Shown here: positions 7,388 to 15,797 of the stretch, one piece after another
Layout: each line of letters opens with the position of its first letter
How positions within the stretch are numbered: the stretch's first letter is position 1
NCBI RefSeq assembly: GCF_047785965.1
Contig: NZ_JBLOBF010000016.1
Span: 1 to 23,105 of the forward strand
Length of the DNA: 23,105 nt
Source: Caldisericum exile_A
GTDB lineage: Bacteria; Caldisericota; Caldisericia; Caldisericales; Caldisericaceae
Direction: 5' to 3'
Program-made: the position numbers and the translations under genes
The notes under the pieces: model-generated
What the model was told of the DNA's origin: nothing
Database searches by the model: none
The model's input: only the letters and a program-made list of their open reading frames with translations

Positions 7388-8734
7388 ATGGCAAGAGTTA
7401 AAATTTTAAAAGATATGAGTATTAATAATTACGGAAGATTTGTTCTCTACTGGATGCAGTCCTCACAGAGGGTTAAGTATAATTTTGCGCTTTACGAAGC
7501 GATCAAAAAGGCAAACGAACTTAAGAAACCACTTGTTGTTTTATTTGTAATAGACGAAAATTTTCCCTATGGAAGCAGAAGAAATTTCCTTTTTATGCTC
7601 GAGGGACTTAAAGAAGTTTATGAAGAGCTTCGAAAACTTAACATAAGATTTGTTGTGCATATTGGTGATCCCGTAAAGCACGTTTTAGAATTTTCCAAGA
7701 ATGCTTCAATTCTTTTTATGGATGTGGGATATACAAAGTTTCTAAGAGAATGGCGGAAGAATATTGTGGAAGAGATTAAGGTCCCTGTGGTGGCTGTTGA
7801 GGATAATGTAGTTGTGCCAGTTGAGGTTACCTCAAATAAGGAGGAATACGGAGCATATACAATAAGAAAGAAAATTCAAAAAAATCTTAAAGATTATCTC
7901 GTACCATTAGATTTTCCTCAGATTTCTTTTCCACCTTTTAGGGAAATTTTATTTTCTTTTGACATAAGAAATCCGAAGGATTCAATAAATCGGCTTCACT
8001 TTAGGTATAATGTTTCCGAAACTCACTACTTTGTGGGTGGCTATAGTAACGCAAAAGAACTTCTTAAGGATTTTGTACAGAATAAACTGTCAAAATATAT
8101 TGAAAAAAAGAATAATTTCTCGGAAAATTTTACATCAAATTTAAGTCCATATCTGCATTTTGGTCAGATATCTCCAATTGAAATTGCCCTAACGGTTCTT
8201 GATAGTAGTGTTGAGGACATCGAAAAAGAAGCCTTTCTTGATGAGTTAATTGTTCGAAGAGAACTTGCTTTTAATTTTGTTTATTACAATTCGCGCTACG
8301 ATAGACTTGAAGGGCTTCAGCCGTGGGCGTATGAGACATTACAAAATCACAAATTTGATGAGAGACCATATAGATATTCTTTTTCACAACTTGAAAATGC
8401 TGAAACTCATGATCCACTTTTTAATGCGGCTATGATTGAACTCGTAAAAACTGGAAAAATGCATGGTTATATAAGAATGTATTGGGGGAAGAAAATAATT
8501 GAGTGGAGCGAATCGTTAGAAATTGCTTTTAAGTTCCTTGAAGACTTAAACAACAAATATGCTTTAGATGGGCGAGATCCAAACTCCTACGCAGGCATTG
8601 CGTGGTGCTTTGGAAAGCACGACAGACCCTTTAAGGAACGCCCAATTTTTGGAAAAGTTAGATATATGAGTGAGAATTCAATATACAAGAAATTTGATGT
8701 TCAAAAATATATTGAGAGAGTAAAAAATCTCTAA
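7388..8734 (+). CDS. phr: Class II CPD photolyase
   Basis: This flavoprotein splits cyclobutane pyrimidine dimers using light. The class II signatures are clear: FVLYWMQSSQRVKYNFAL (residues 18-35), the RRNFLFMLEGLKEV helix (64-77), and the C-terminal FAD and DNA-binding block RMYWGKKIIEW followed by LDGRDPNSYAGIAW (about 393-406) and KERPIFGKVRYMS (about 416-428). Length (448 residues) is normal. The ATG at 7388 has no ribosome binding site and lies 16 bases after the G/C hairpin; ATG at 7415 is an alternative but also lacks one. The stop codon abuts that of ispE on the other strand. Confidence 0.94.
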   Translation: MARVKILKDMSINNYGRFVLYWMQSSQRVKYNFALYEAIKKANELKKPLVVLFVIDENFPYGSRRNFLFMLEGLKEVYEELRKLNIRFVVHIGDPVKHVLEFSKNASILFMDVGYTKFLREWRKNIVEEIKVPVVAVEDNVVVPVEVTSNKEEYGAYTIRKKIQKNLKDYLVPLDFPQISFPPFREILFSFDIRNPKDSINRLHFRYNVSETHYFVGGYSNAKELLKDFVQNKLSKYIEKKNNFSENFTSNLSPYLHFGQISPIEIALTVLDSSVEDIEKEAFLDELIVRRELAFNFVYYNSRYDRLEGLQPWAYETLQNHKFDERPYRYSFSQLENAETHDPLFNAAMIELVKTGKMHGYIRMYWGKKIIEWSESLEIAFKFLEDLNNKYALDGRDPNSYAGIAWCFGKHDRPFKERPIFGKVRYMSENSIYKKFDVQKYIERVKNL

Positions 8735-9577
8735 TTAGACAAGAGAACTTGCAATGTCCGAATCAAATTTAAACTTATCAAGGGTATTCTTAACTTTTTC
8801 TGCATCTTTTTTGGTATCAAAAATTGCAAATAGCGTTGATCCAGATCCAGTAAGGTGAAATCTTACTTCTGCAACTGTCTCAAGAACTTTCTTAAATTCA
8901 ACAAACTTTTCTGACTTCTCTAAAAGCATCATTTCAAAATCATTATAACAGAGTTTGTCAATATCTTTTGCAGAATAATTCCCTTTTTCTATTAATTCAA
9001 CCATCGCAAGCGTTCTACTTCCATCTGAATACTTTCCATATTCGTGGAACATGCTATACATTTCTTTTGTCTTGAAATGGAATTTGGGATGAACCAAAAC
9101 AAAATAGAACTCTTTTAGGCTTGGGAGTTCTTGCACAATATCACCAACTCCTTTAACCAATGCTGTATTTGAGTAAAGGAAAAATGGTACATCAGAGCCA
9201 ACCTCTTTTGCGATTTGGTGGAGATCGTTTTTTGAAAAAATATTCTTAAACATTGCGTTAAGTAGAAGAAGTGTAACTGCTCCATCTGCACTTCCACCAC
9301 CAAGTCCGCTTCCCATTGGAATGTTTTTTTCAATGTATATTTCAAAATTTTCCTTTACTTTTGCTCTTTCTTTGAATAATTCAAGTGCTTTGTGAACAGT
9401 TGATGTCACATTTCTTATTGATTGAGAAAAAATAACCGAATCTGTTTTTCCCAATTTCACTGAAACAACATCAAAAAGACCTATTTTTTGGAATACCGAT
9501 TCAATGGCATGGTATTCTCCTGCTTCACCTACAATTTCAAGCGTTAAATTTATCTTTGCATATGCCTTTGCTTTCAT
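8735..9577 (-). CDS. ispE: 4-diphosphocytidyl-2-C-methyl-D-erythritol kinase
   Basis: IspE phosphorylates CDP-methylerythritol in the MEP pathway for isoprenoid precursors. It is a GHMP kinase: AKINLTL near the N terminus (Lys8), the ATP loop PMGSGLGGGSADGA (residues 87-100), VGSDVPFF with the catalytic Asp129, and LTGSGSTLFAIF near 243-254. Length (280 residues) is typical. The ATG has a TATAAT only 6 bases upstream and no ribosome binding site, so the mRNA may be leaderless. The gene is transcribed alone, towards the photolyase. Confidence 0.96.
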   Translation of the reverse strand: MKAKAYAKINLTLEIVGEAGEYHAIESVFQKIGLFDVVSVKLGKTDSVIFSQSIRNVTSTVHKALELFKERAKVKENFEIYIEKNIPMGSGLGGGSADGAVTLLLLNAMFKNIFSKNDLHQIAKEVGSDVPFFLYSNTALVKGVGDIVQELPSLKEFYFVLVHPKFHFKTKEMYSMFHEYGKYSDGSRTLAMVELIEKGNYSAKDIDKLCYNDFEMMLLEKSEKFVEFKKVLETVAEVRFHLTGSGSTLFAIFDTKKDAEKVKNTLDKFKFDSDIASSLV

Positions 9578-9583
9578 AATCTA

Positions 9584-9589
9584 ATTATA
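9584..9589 (-). promoter_or_regulatory. ispE: ispE -10 element, probably leaderless start
   Basis: On the minus strand TATAAT ends 6 bases before the ispE ATG, so transcription would begin at or next to the start codon. No ribosome binding site is present. No convincing -35 box is seen. Confidence 0.5.
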
Positions 9590-9630
9590 AAAAAGTTTGC
9601 AAATTTTTTAATTTTTTGTAAAATACTCTT

Positions 9631-9722
9631 ACCCTGGCTACAACCTCAAACATTCCCTCTTTTTTGAGGGAAGGTACCCCAAATACCTCTTTTGAGGTGG
9701 GGGGTTATGAGGTGTGGCTGGG
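9631..9722. repeat. Nested inverted-repeat element overlapping the end of the cinA-type gene
   Basis: TTCCCTC (9653-9659) pairs with GAGGGAA (9666-9672). Next to it ACCCC (9676-9680) pairs with GGGGT (9701-9705) around ACCTC (9685-9689) and GAGGT (9694-9698). Outside these, ACCTCA (9643-9648) pairs with TGAGGT (9708-9713), with further partial pairing of the flanks. The stop codon and last few residues of the cinA-type gene lie inside. It resembles a palindromic repetitive element or a two-way terminator. Confidence 0.6.
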
Positions 9723-10460
9723 GCTAATTTCTTTAAAAGGAATTTTTGCATTTTTCAAAGTGTTTTCAAAATAGTCCTTTGCTTCCTTTAGCCAACCATT
9801 TCCGTAGAGAATTATCTTCAATTTTTCTTTTTCGTGAATCGGTGGGTATGATGCAGTTTTAACATTGAAATTGTATTCAACTTCCCTTAAAACTTTTATA
9901 AGGCGTGCTTCTTTTTCATCAACTTCGTATTCGACTTTATTAATCCTTTTATTACTTGTAAAGTCAGTTAAAATTATTTTTAGTATTGCCTCAAATTCTT
10001 TTGGGACACCTGGAAGAATGTAAAAGGTAGTGTTTTCAATTTTAATCTTTTCACCAGCCGCAACTCCCTTTGGATTTTCTATTGGAGTGCTTCCTGAAAG
10101 GCCTTCTGAAAGTTCGTCTATAAAATTTGTGTATTGGATTGCGTTAACTCTTTCAATGTTTTTCTTGACTATTTCCAGTTTCTTTTCATTTTTCGCAAGC
10201 GGTAGATTGAAGGCCTCAGAAAAAGCCCTTAGAGTTATATCGTCAGGTGTAAGCCCTAAGCCACCAGAAGTTAAAACTATATCGAACGAATTTTTTACAA
10301 AATTTAGAACTCTTTTCAATTCATTGAGATTGTCTCTTACGAAAATAAGCAAATCTAACGAACCCTTATTTTTTAAATATTTTTTTGCAACTCTAAAGTT
10401 TTCGTCTTCTCTAAGACCGTCTAAAATTTCATCCCCAATTATAATTAATGCTATTCTCAT
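9705..10460 (-). CDS. CinA-type molybdopterin-binding domain protein (COG1058)
   Basis: The 251-residue protein has the MoCF_biosynth fold found at the N terminus of CinA and in nicotinamide-nucleotide recycling proteins. Motifs are IIIGDEILDG (residues 6-15), LTSGGLGLTPDD (63-74) and LPGVPKEFEAI (in the central part). There is no C-terminal CinA deamidase domain, so it is the short form. CinA family enzymes hydrolyse ADP-ribose or deamidate NMN; which applies here is unknown. It starts in an ATGA overlap with the upstream helicase gene. Its last residues (SPSHTS) fall in a hairpin repeat, which suggests the original C terminus was altered. Confidence 0.88.
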   Translation of the reverse strand: MRIALIIIGDEILDGLREDENFRVAKKYLKNKGSLDLLIFVRDNLNELKRVLNFVKNSFDIVLTSGGLGLTPDDITLRAFSEAFNLPLAKNEKKLEIVKKNIERVNAIQYTNFIDELSEGLSGSTPIENPKGVAAGEKIKIENTTFYILPGVPKEFEAILKIILTDFTSNKRINKVEYEVDEKEARLIKVLREVEYNFNVKTASYPPIHEKEKLKIILYGNGWLKEAKDYFENTLKNAKIPFKEISPSHTS

Positions 10461-11947
10461 CTCATATTAACAAGATAACCATTTTCGAGCATCCACTCGA
10501 ATATCTTTGAAATTTTTGCATAGGTTCTCTCTTCACCTATATCTTTATATCCAATTTCTACAAGAGTATTATCCTCGATAAGGAATAGGTACTGTATTAT
10601 GATGTTTCCACCAAAGGGAGCATCCCTATTTTTATCAATGTAAAGGTTTAGAATGTCAAAGTGAGGAATTCTATTCGGATCAATACGACCTTCTTTTGAG
10701 GCATTATATATTTTTTCGTAAAGGACATTTGTATCTTTGAAATCCTTTGTGAGGACCATTGCAACATCTGCATCATACTCTATATCCCCACCACCAGTGC
10801 AGTTAAACATTGTTGGACGCGTTTTACTCTCTTCTGTATCGAGTTTTGCGCCTTCTTTATCAAGAGATGAGATTGTAAAAATGGGTGCATTGAGTTCTGT
10901 TGATAGGTTTGCAATGCCTCCTGAGACTTCGTCAACCTGTTGAGCAAGATCCTGATAAAGAATATTTGTAGGTACTTTTTGTAGATAATCAATAAAAATT
11001 GCAATTTTATCTGTGTTATTTTCTTGCATTACTGACAATGCATGACTTCTTATTTTGTTTATTGTATCTTCTCTTCTTCCTTCGATAAGATACATATAAT
11101 TCATAAATTGCTCAACCTTTGCATAGCCTTGATTAAAGCGCTCTGAAAGATCAGGATCATCGAAAATTCTTTCAGTTTCAAGAAGATAAGGCGGAATTAG
11201 GGTTTCTTGTGATAGTACTCTCAAGAAAAGGACTCTTTCAGTTTGCTCCCACGAGTAGTAGAGTACAGGTATTTTTTCATTCATGGCAATAGAAGTTGCA
11301 AGCTTTAGCATAAAGTTCGTTTTCCCTCTGCGTGGTGCTCCTGCAAGTGCATAGTAAAACCCTCTTCGTGCTCCAGATAAAGTTTCATTAAGACATGAGA
11401 AAGGTTCCAATGAATACCCAAGTATTGGATTAATATTTTCCGTCCTTGATTCAAGTTCCGCCGTGAATCTTATAAGATAACTTCTAACAGGTAAGATTTT
11501 TCTTTTTGTCTTTCCTGTTATAATTTCCCTTAGTTCACCAATTATGTTTCCCGTAAACTCAACAATATCTTCTTTTTTTGCTTTTGATTCAACATAGTTT
11601 TCAATCTTTTTTGCAATGTTTATAAGGGTTTTTTCACCCAATCTTCTTTTGAGTGTTTCTATATATATAAACAGGCTTTCAAGGGTGAGAGGTTCTTCTT
11701 TTTGAATCGCATTAATTAATTCTTGCATTTTTGTTGTGAAAACCCCATCTTCGCGAAGGGATTCTTTCAAAAGATCAATGTCGATTTGTTGAGCATTTTT
11801 TGAGTATCTTGAAACAACATAGTCAAACAAAGTCCTTGTTTCAGGCGCATCAAATAGACTTTTTTCAAGCCCCTCTGCAAGCCCTCTTGTAAGTAGGTAT
11901 TTATCCTTTGTAATTGTTGCAAGTACTTTTGTTTCTATTTCGTCCAT
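10457..11947 (-). CDS. Divergent DnaB-like (RecA-fold) helicase
   Basis: This 496-residue protein is organised like DnaB. Residues 1 to about 100 are a helical domain resembling the DnaB N-terminal domain, then comes a linker, then a RecA-like C-terminal domain. Walker A is GAPRRGKT (203-210) rather than the usual RPSMGKT. The catalytic Glu of DnaB motif 1a fits Glu234 in YYSWEQ, Walker B is IFIDYLQKV (317-325), DIEYDADVAMVL (388-399) matches the DnaB H4 region, and KNRDAPFG (439-446) matches the arginine-finger loop. Ribosome binding site GGGAGGAG precedes the ATG. It overlaps the upstream amidohydrolase by 13 bases and the downstream gene by 4. Either the cell's replicative helicase in divergent form or a paralogue. 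Confidence 0.8.
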   Translation of the reverse strand: MDEIETKVLATITKDKYLLTRGLAEGLEKSLFDAPETRTLFDYVVSRYSKNAQQIDIDLLKESLREDGVFTTKMQELINAIQKEEPLTLESLFIYIETLKRRLGEKTLINIAKKIENYVESKAKKEDIVEFTGNIIGELREIITGKTKRKILPVRSYLIRFTAELESRTENINPILGYSLEPFSCLNETLSGARRGFYYALAGAPRRGKTNFMLKLATSIAMNEKIPVLYYSWEQTERVLFLRVLSQETLIPPYLLETERIFDDPDLSERFNQGYAKVEQFMNYMYLIEGRREDTINKIRSHALSVMQENNTDKIAIFIDYLQKVPTNILYQDLAQQVDEVSGGIANLSTELNAPIFTISSLDKEGAKLDTEESKTRPTMFNCTGGGDIEYDADVAMVLTKDFKDTNVLYEKIYNASKEGRIDPNRIPHFDILNLYIDKNRDAPFGGNIIIQYLFLIEDNTLVEIGYKDIGEERTYAKISKIFEWMLENGYLVNMR

Positions 11948-13347
11948 GCAATTTCTCCTCCCTTAAAAACGGAAAGTATTTCGTTATTTAATAAATTATC
12001 TTCCAAAATTTCATTTTTCAAAATAACAATATCCCCAAGTTTTCCTTTTTCAATACTTCCTCTATTCGGGACATAATTGTAAATTCCGCCCCAATCAGTA
12101 TATGCACTTATTGCCTTATCTAATTGAATGCTTTCTTCGTAAAACAACGGGTGCTTTACTGCAGCATTAATTCCATAAAATACTGAGGCATCTTCAACTG
12201 GTGCATCAGAGCCAAAAATCAAGAAACCTTTTGATTTAAGCACTGTATTAAAAGCATAGGCATATCTAAAACCTTGCATATACTTTTTGTATAGATCTAC
12301 ATCTCCCTTTGCATGAATTGGTTGCATAGATGGGATAAATGGAGTTTCTTTTAATAAAGGTAAATCGCTTTGGTCAATAAATTGAAGGTGTTCTATACGG
12401 TTCATCTTTGAAAGTCCTTTATACTTATTGAATACTTTTAAGGCAATGTGAACCGCTTCACTTCCAATTGCATGGACTGCAACAAGTATTCCATTTTCGT
12501 TTGCTTTCTTTACAATCTCATCGAAAGCACCTTCTTCTAAAAGAAGCAATCCCTTAAAGGGATAATCATCTTTCATCTTTGCTGTTTGTGAGCCAAGAGA
12601 GCCGTCAAGAAAAACTTTCAAAGGTCCATATACAAAATTATCATTTCCTTGACCAGTTTTTATGCCTTCCAGTATTGCATCGTCTAAGTAGTCTTTTTGT
12701 ATGCCTTGCACAATTCGAATTTTTCTATCCTTTAGATAGTCTTTTATGTAAAAGTCAAAGTTTGTAATCGTTACAATTCCACGTGATAGGAAATACTCTT
12801 CAACTTTTACAAGCACTGATTCGTCTATTTTTATCTCTTTTAGATGCTTCACAGAGCCAATGGCGTTATCCTTGAAAATACCTATAAATTCATTGTCAAT
12901 GAAAACAAGCGAGTTTTTATCGATTGATTCACAGTTTATTGAAGTGCTTTCAAGGAACCTCTTTGAAACAAATACTGAGTGCTCATCTTTGCTTTGCATG
13001 TATATTTTCTTATCAAGATTGAATAGGTGTCTAAATTGCTCCTTTGAAAGCTTATTGAAGTTTACATTGAATATGAAAGAAACATCCCGATCTTCAATTG
13101 CAGAGATTATTTCGTCAAATGAAAAATTTTCTCCGTTTATATGGGAAAGTATATTTGCTATCTCTCCAATATGTGCATGCGATTCGATGAATGCAGGATA
13201 GATAAAACCATCAACCGAAATTGTGTTATCATTAGTTCCGATTTCGCTGTTTGGAATAATCTCTTTTATGTATCCCTCTTCTATAACAATGCCATAGTCT
13301 TTTAAAATCTTTCCATTAGAATATACACCTTTTCCTTTTATTTTCAT
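11935..13347 (-). CDS. YtcJ-type metal-dependent amidohydrolase (amidohydrolase family 3)
   Basis: The 470 residues have the amidohydrolase TIM barrel with flanking beta domain. Metal ligands are in FIESHAHIGE (His57, His59), in VAVHAIGSEAVHIA and in NRIEHLQFID, and the last catalytic Asp is in LIFGSDAPVED. DGSLGSQTA and SMQPIHA are typical of the YtcJ group. Close to the C terminus, NRGSIEKGKLGDIVIL is the returning beta domain. It lacks a signal peptide and acts in the cytoplasm. Substrates of this family are mostly unknown. It overlaps both neighbours by a few bases inside the plsY operon. Confidence 0.9.
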   Translation of the reverse strand: MKIKGKGVYSNGKILKDYGIVIEEGYIKEIIPNSEIGTNDNTISVDGFIYPAFIESHAHIGEIANILSHINGENFSFDEIISAIEDRDVSFIFNVNFNKLSKEQFRHLFNLDKKIYMQSKDEHSVFVSKRFLESTSINCESIDKNSLVFIDNEFIGIFKDNAIGSVKHLKEIKIDESVLVKVEEYFLSRGIVTITNFDFYIKDYLKDRKIRIVQGIQKDYLDDAILEGIKTGQGNDNFVYGPLKVFLDGSLGSQTAKMKDDYPFKGLLLLEEGAFDEIVKKANENGILVAVHAIGSEAVHIALKVFNKYKGLSKMNRIEHLQFIDQSDLPLLKETPFIPSMQPIHAKGDVDLYKKYMQGFRYAYAFNTVLKSKGFLIFGSDAPVEDASVFYGINAAVKHPLFYEESIQLDKAISAYTDWGGIYNYVPNRGSIEKGKLGDIVILKNEILEDNLLNNEILSVFKGGEIAWTK

Positions 13348-14591
13348 CTTGTTAATAAGAATCCCTCCTCTCCTATTGTTAAGTCAAGAGTATTAATATT
13401 TGGAAGTTCCATTGTTGTTAAGAAAACTTGTTTTTTGATGTAATCAATTTCTTCTGCACTTAGAACTTTTTTTGAGGCAAGCACAATTTTTAAGGTATAG
13501 CCTTTTACTTCTATTTTTTTAATATCCACATCGTTTAGGTAAGTTTTTAAGTTTTCCCTTGGTTTTTTTAATTCTTCGAAAATTTTTGTTAAGTCCGTTG
13601 TTTTTGTAGGAATTACAACAGGAACATAAGCAACATTTCCATTTAACGGAAGAACATAATACGGAATTATAAAAGATATATTCGGCATTGCATTGAATCT
13701 TGCAAGTGGTAAGCTTACATCAACTGTCCCAAAAAGTGTGTCAATTTTATTTCCATCAATATTAAAGGAAACTTTTTGTATATCTGCTATTTCGGTTAGG
13801 GAATTTACAATACTCAAAACAAAAAGATTCGCGGTATAACTTCCAAGTGATAATTGATTTATGCTATTTGAAAGATTTACAGTTGCAAGACCACCTGATT
13901 TTAGTTCGATACTTCTCACATACTCAGGTTTTAACAAACTTACAAGACCAATGTTTGAGCCATATGAAAGCTCATTAAGAATTTCCATTGCAAGAACTTC
14001 CGGTTTATCGGCGTCAAGAATCTCTCTTTTTTCGACTGCAAGATAGTTTAGATCGGGCGTTAAGAAATAAAGGTAAACAGTTTTAAATTTTGGTAGAGTT
14101 GAAGTAAGGTTTGAGAGTGTTTCATTTATATTTACATATCGCAAAAATACATCGTTTTCCCTTGAATTAATGAGAATTTTTAGATTATTTACTCCTTTTA
14201 TTGATTTTAAAGAATTCGCAAGACTTAAAAATGCAATATATTCTTCTTTAGCTGTTTTCTTTGCACCATTTGTTAAAATGTTTATTGTAAGCGTTTGATT
14301 TTGATATTTTGCAAAATCAAGGGTGAGTTCCTTTGGGATTGTGGGAAAATATGCTGAAACTTTTGGAGCCTTTAAGGTTTCAAAAACTTGTCTTGTTATA
14401 CTTTCAATTGATCCTCTAAAATTTTCTTCTACAGGGACAAGTTCTTTAGGGATTGGGTCGTAAAAGTATAACTTTACAGTATATGTTTCAGATTCCCTTG
14501 TTCTAAGGTAAATTAAAACACCCGCTAAACTTGAGACGAAGAAGATAAGAATGAATAAACTTATTAGTTTTATTGTATCTCTTTTCCTCAT
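13344..14591 (-). CDS. Membrane-anchored GerMN-domain protein
   Basis: A single transmembrane helix (residues about 8-29) anchors an extracellular part of about 385 residues. Two GerMN-like domains can be seen: about 38-165 (VKLYFYDP... EEYIAFLSLANSLKSI) and about 188-310 (TVYLYFLTPDLNYLAVEKREI, PEVLAMEILNEL, NLFVLSIVNSLTEI, VSFNIDGN). A third, degenerate region follows to the C terminus (PVVIPTK). GerMN domains are known from the spore-germination protein GerM and from lipoproteins such as LpqB. No sporulation genes are seen here, so a cell envelope role is more likely. It overlaps plsY by 4 bases and the amidohydrolase by 4. Confidence 0.8.
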   Translation of the reverse strand: MRKRDTIKLISLFILIFFVSSLAGVLIYLRTRESETYTVKLYFYDPIPKELVPVEENFRGSIESITRQVFETLKAPKVSAYFPTIPKELTLDFAKYQNQTLTINILTNGAKKTAKEEYIAFLSLANSLKSIKGVNNLKILINSRENDVFLRYVNINETLSNLTSTLPKFKTVYLYFLTPDLNYLAVEKREILDADKPEVLAMEILNELSYGSNIGLVSLLKPEYVRSIELKSGGLATVNLSNSINQLSLGSYTANLFVLSIVNSLTEIADIQKVSFNIDGNKIDTLFGTVDVSLPLARFNAMPNISFIIPYYVLPLNGNVAYVPVVIPTKTTDLTKIFEELKKPRENLKTYLNDVDIKKIEVKGYTLKIVLASKKVLSAEEIDYIKKQVFLTTMELPNINTLDLTIGEEGFLLTR

Positions 14592-15205
14592 GAAGAACCC
14601 CTTTTCAAGGTAATAAAATTATTGAACTCTCTTTTGAAATTTGGAAACCCAAATAGTTCAACCATTATCGTAAAAACTATATTTACAAGAAATAATTTGA
14701 AGTCCATTGTTACGGCAAAAAGTAAAAAAGGATATACAGGAAAAAGGAAAAACAAGCTAATAACTTGGGATTTTGTCATTGCTATAAGTATTAGGTAAAT
14801 TATAAGAATTGGTATAAAAACAAAAAGGCCTTTCAGCTCAAGATAAGAAAAGATAATAGTAAGGTGTACTCCCAATGTTGTTGCGGCACCTCTTCCACCT
14901 TTAAAATTAAGAAAAACTGGAAATACATGTCCCAAGACTGCAAACATACCTGAAATTGTTGCAATATAATATGGAAGTTTAAAACCATAAATCGCAATAA
15001 TGATAGCAAGGCTTCCTTTTAAAACATCTAAAAGTAGGACTAAAAGTCCCTCAATCTTTCCTACATGGTGAAAGACATTTCCCGTGCCCATGTTCTTGGT
15101 GCCAATTTCACGAATATCTACTCCTATTTTCAATTTTGTAATAACGTATGCAGAAGGAAAGGAACCAAGGATGTATGCAACAATAAAACTTAATAAAATT
15201 TTCAT
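14588..15205 (-). CDS. plsY: Acyl-phosphate glycerol-3-phosphate acyltransferase
   Basis: PlsY acylates glycerol-3-phosphate from acyl-phosphate in the first step of phospholipid synthesis at the inner membrane. This 205-residue, multi-helix protein has the three conserved loops: GSFPSAYVI (14-22), GTKNMGTGN (35-43; GSGN.G.TN in most relatives) and KGGRGAATTLG (102-112; usually KGGKG). It is the first gene of a five-gene minus-strand operon. The ATG lies 5 bases from a -10 TATAAT and has no ribosome binding site, so it is probably leaderless. Confidence 0.95.
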   Translation of the reverse strand: MKILLSFIVAYILGSFPSAYVITKLKIGVDIREIGTKNMGTGNVFHHVGKIEGLLVLLLDVLKGSLAIIIAIYGFKLPYYIATISGMFAVLGHVFPVFLNFKGGRGAATTLGVHLTIIFSYLELKGLFVFIPILIIYLILIAMTKSQVISLFFLFPVYPFLLFAVTMDFKLFLVNIVFTIMVELFGFPNFKREFNNFITLKRGSS

Positions 15206-15210
15206 ATTTC

Positions 15211-15218
15211 ATTATAAT
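15211..15218. promoter_or_regulatory. Symmetric divergent -10 element for plsY and the ECF sigma gene
   Basis: ATTATAAT is its own reverse complement. On the plus strand it gives TATAAT at 15213-15218, 19 bases before the sigma factor ATG. On the minus strand it gives TATAAT at 15216-15211, 5 bases before the plsY ATG. A weak -35 (TTAATA, 15190-15195, 17-base spacer) is seen for the plus direction only. Confidence 0.6.
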
Positions 15219-15237
15219 ACATTTGTAAGGTTTGGGA

Positions 15238-15762
15238 ATGGATGAGAGCAAATTAATTGAATTGCTTAAAAGGGGAGACAAAACTGCGAAAGAAATTCTT
15301 GTGAGATCTACGCAGGATTTTTTATTTAATTCCGTAATGCAAATATGTCACGATAGAAACCTTGCAGAAGATGTGGTAGTTGATGCATACCTATATGCAT
15401 TCAAGTATATTAAGAATTTTAGAGGAGAATCCTCTTTGAAAACATGGCTTTATCGAATTGCAAGGAATACTCTTTACAAGCATTATAAAAAAATCAAAAA
15501 TATTGAATTAAGCGACAATATATCCACTTTTAAAGATGACAAGATTGAAAGTTTTTACTCTGATAGGCACGAATTACTTTTTGAAGCAATGAAAAAACTC
15601 AATTTTGATGAGAGAGAAATTATAACTCTCGTTGATATAGAAGGACTTTCCTATGAGGAGACTTCTGAAATTTTGGGTGTGCCCATGGGAACTGTAAAAT
15701 CGAGGCTGTTTAGAGCAAGGGACAAATTACGTAATATATTGAAGGATATGGGATATTTTTAA
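15238..15762 (+). CDS. ECF-type RNA polymerase sigma factor
   Basis: The 174-residue protein has sigma region 2 (LAEDVVVDAYLYAFKYIKNFRGESSLKTWLYRIARNTLYKHYKK, about residues 42-86) and region 4 (LNFDEREIITLVDIEGLSYEETSEILGVPMGTVKSRLFRARDKLR, about 121-167), but no regions 1 or 3, as in the ECF group. ATG at 15238 has TAAGG 7 bases upstream; TTG at 15232 is a less likely start. The next gene encodes a membrane protein with the size and layout of an anti-sigma factor. Confidence 0.93.
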   Translation: MDESKLIELLKRGDKTAKEILVRSTQDFLFNSVMQICHDRNLAEDVVVDAYLYAFKYIKNFRGESSLKTWLYRIARNTLYKHYKKIKNIELSDNISTFKDDKIESFYSDRHELLFEAMKKLNFDEREIITLVDIEGLSYEETSEILGVPMGTVKSRLFRARDKLRNILKDMGYF

Positions 15763-15768
15763 AAATAT

Positions 15769-15797
15769 GGAACTTTTTTATTATAATAGGTATCTAA
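15769..15797 (+). promoter_or_regulatory. Putative ECF-type promoter, overlapping a housekeeping -10, for the anti-sigma gene
   Basis: GGAACTT (15769-15775), 17 bases, then TCTAA (15793-15797) resembles the E. coli sigma-E class promoter. A separate TATAAT sits at 15782-15787. Either would place the transcript start within about 10 bases of the ATG at 15804, which has no ribosome binding site. Confidence 0.4.
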
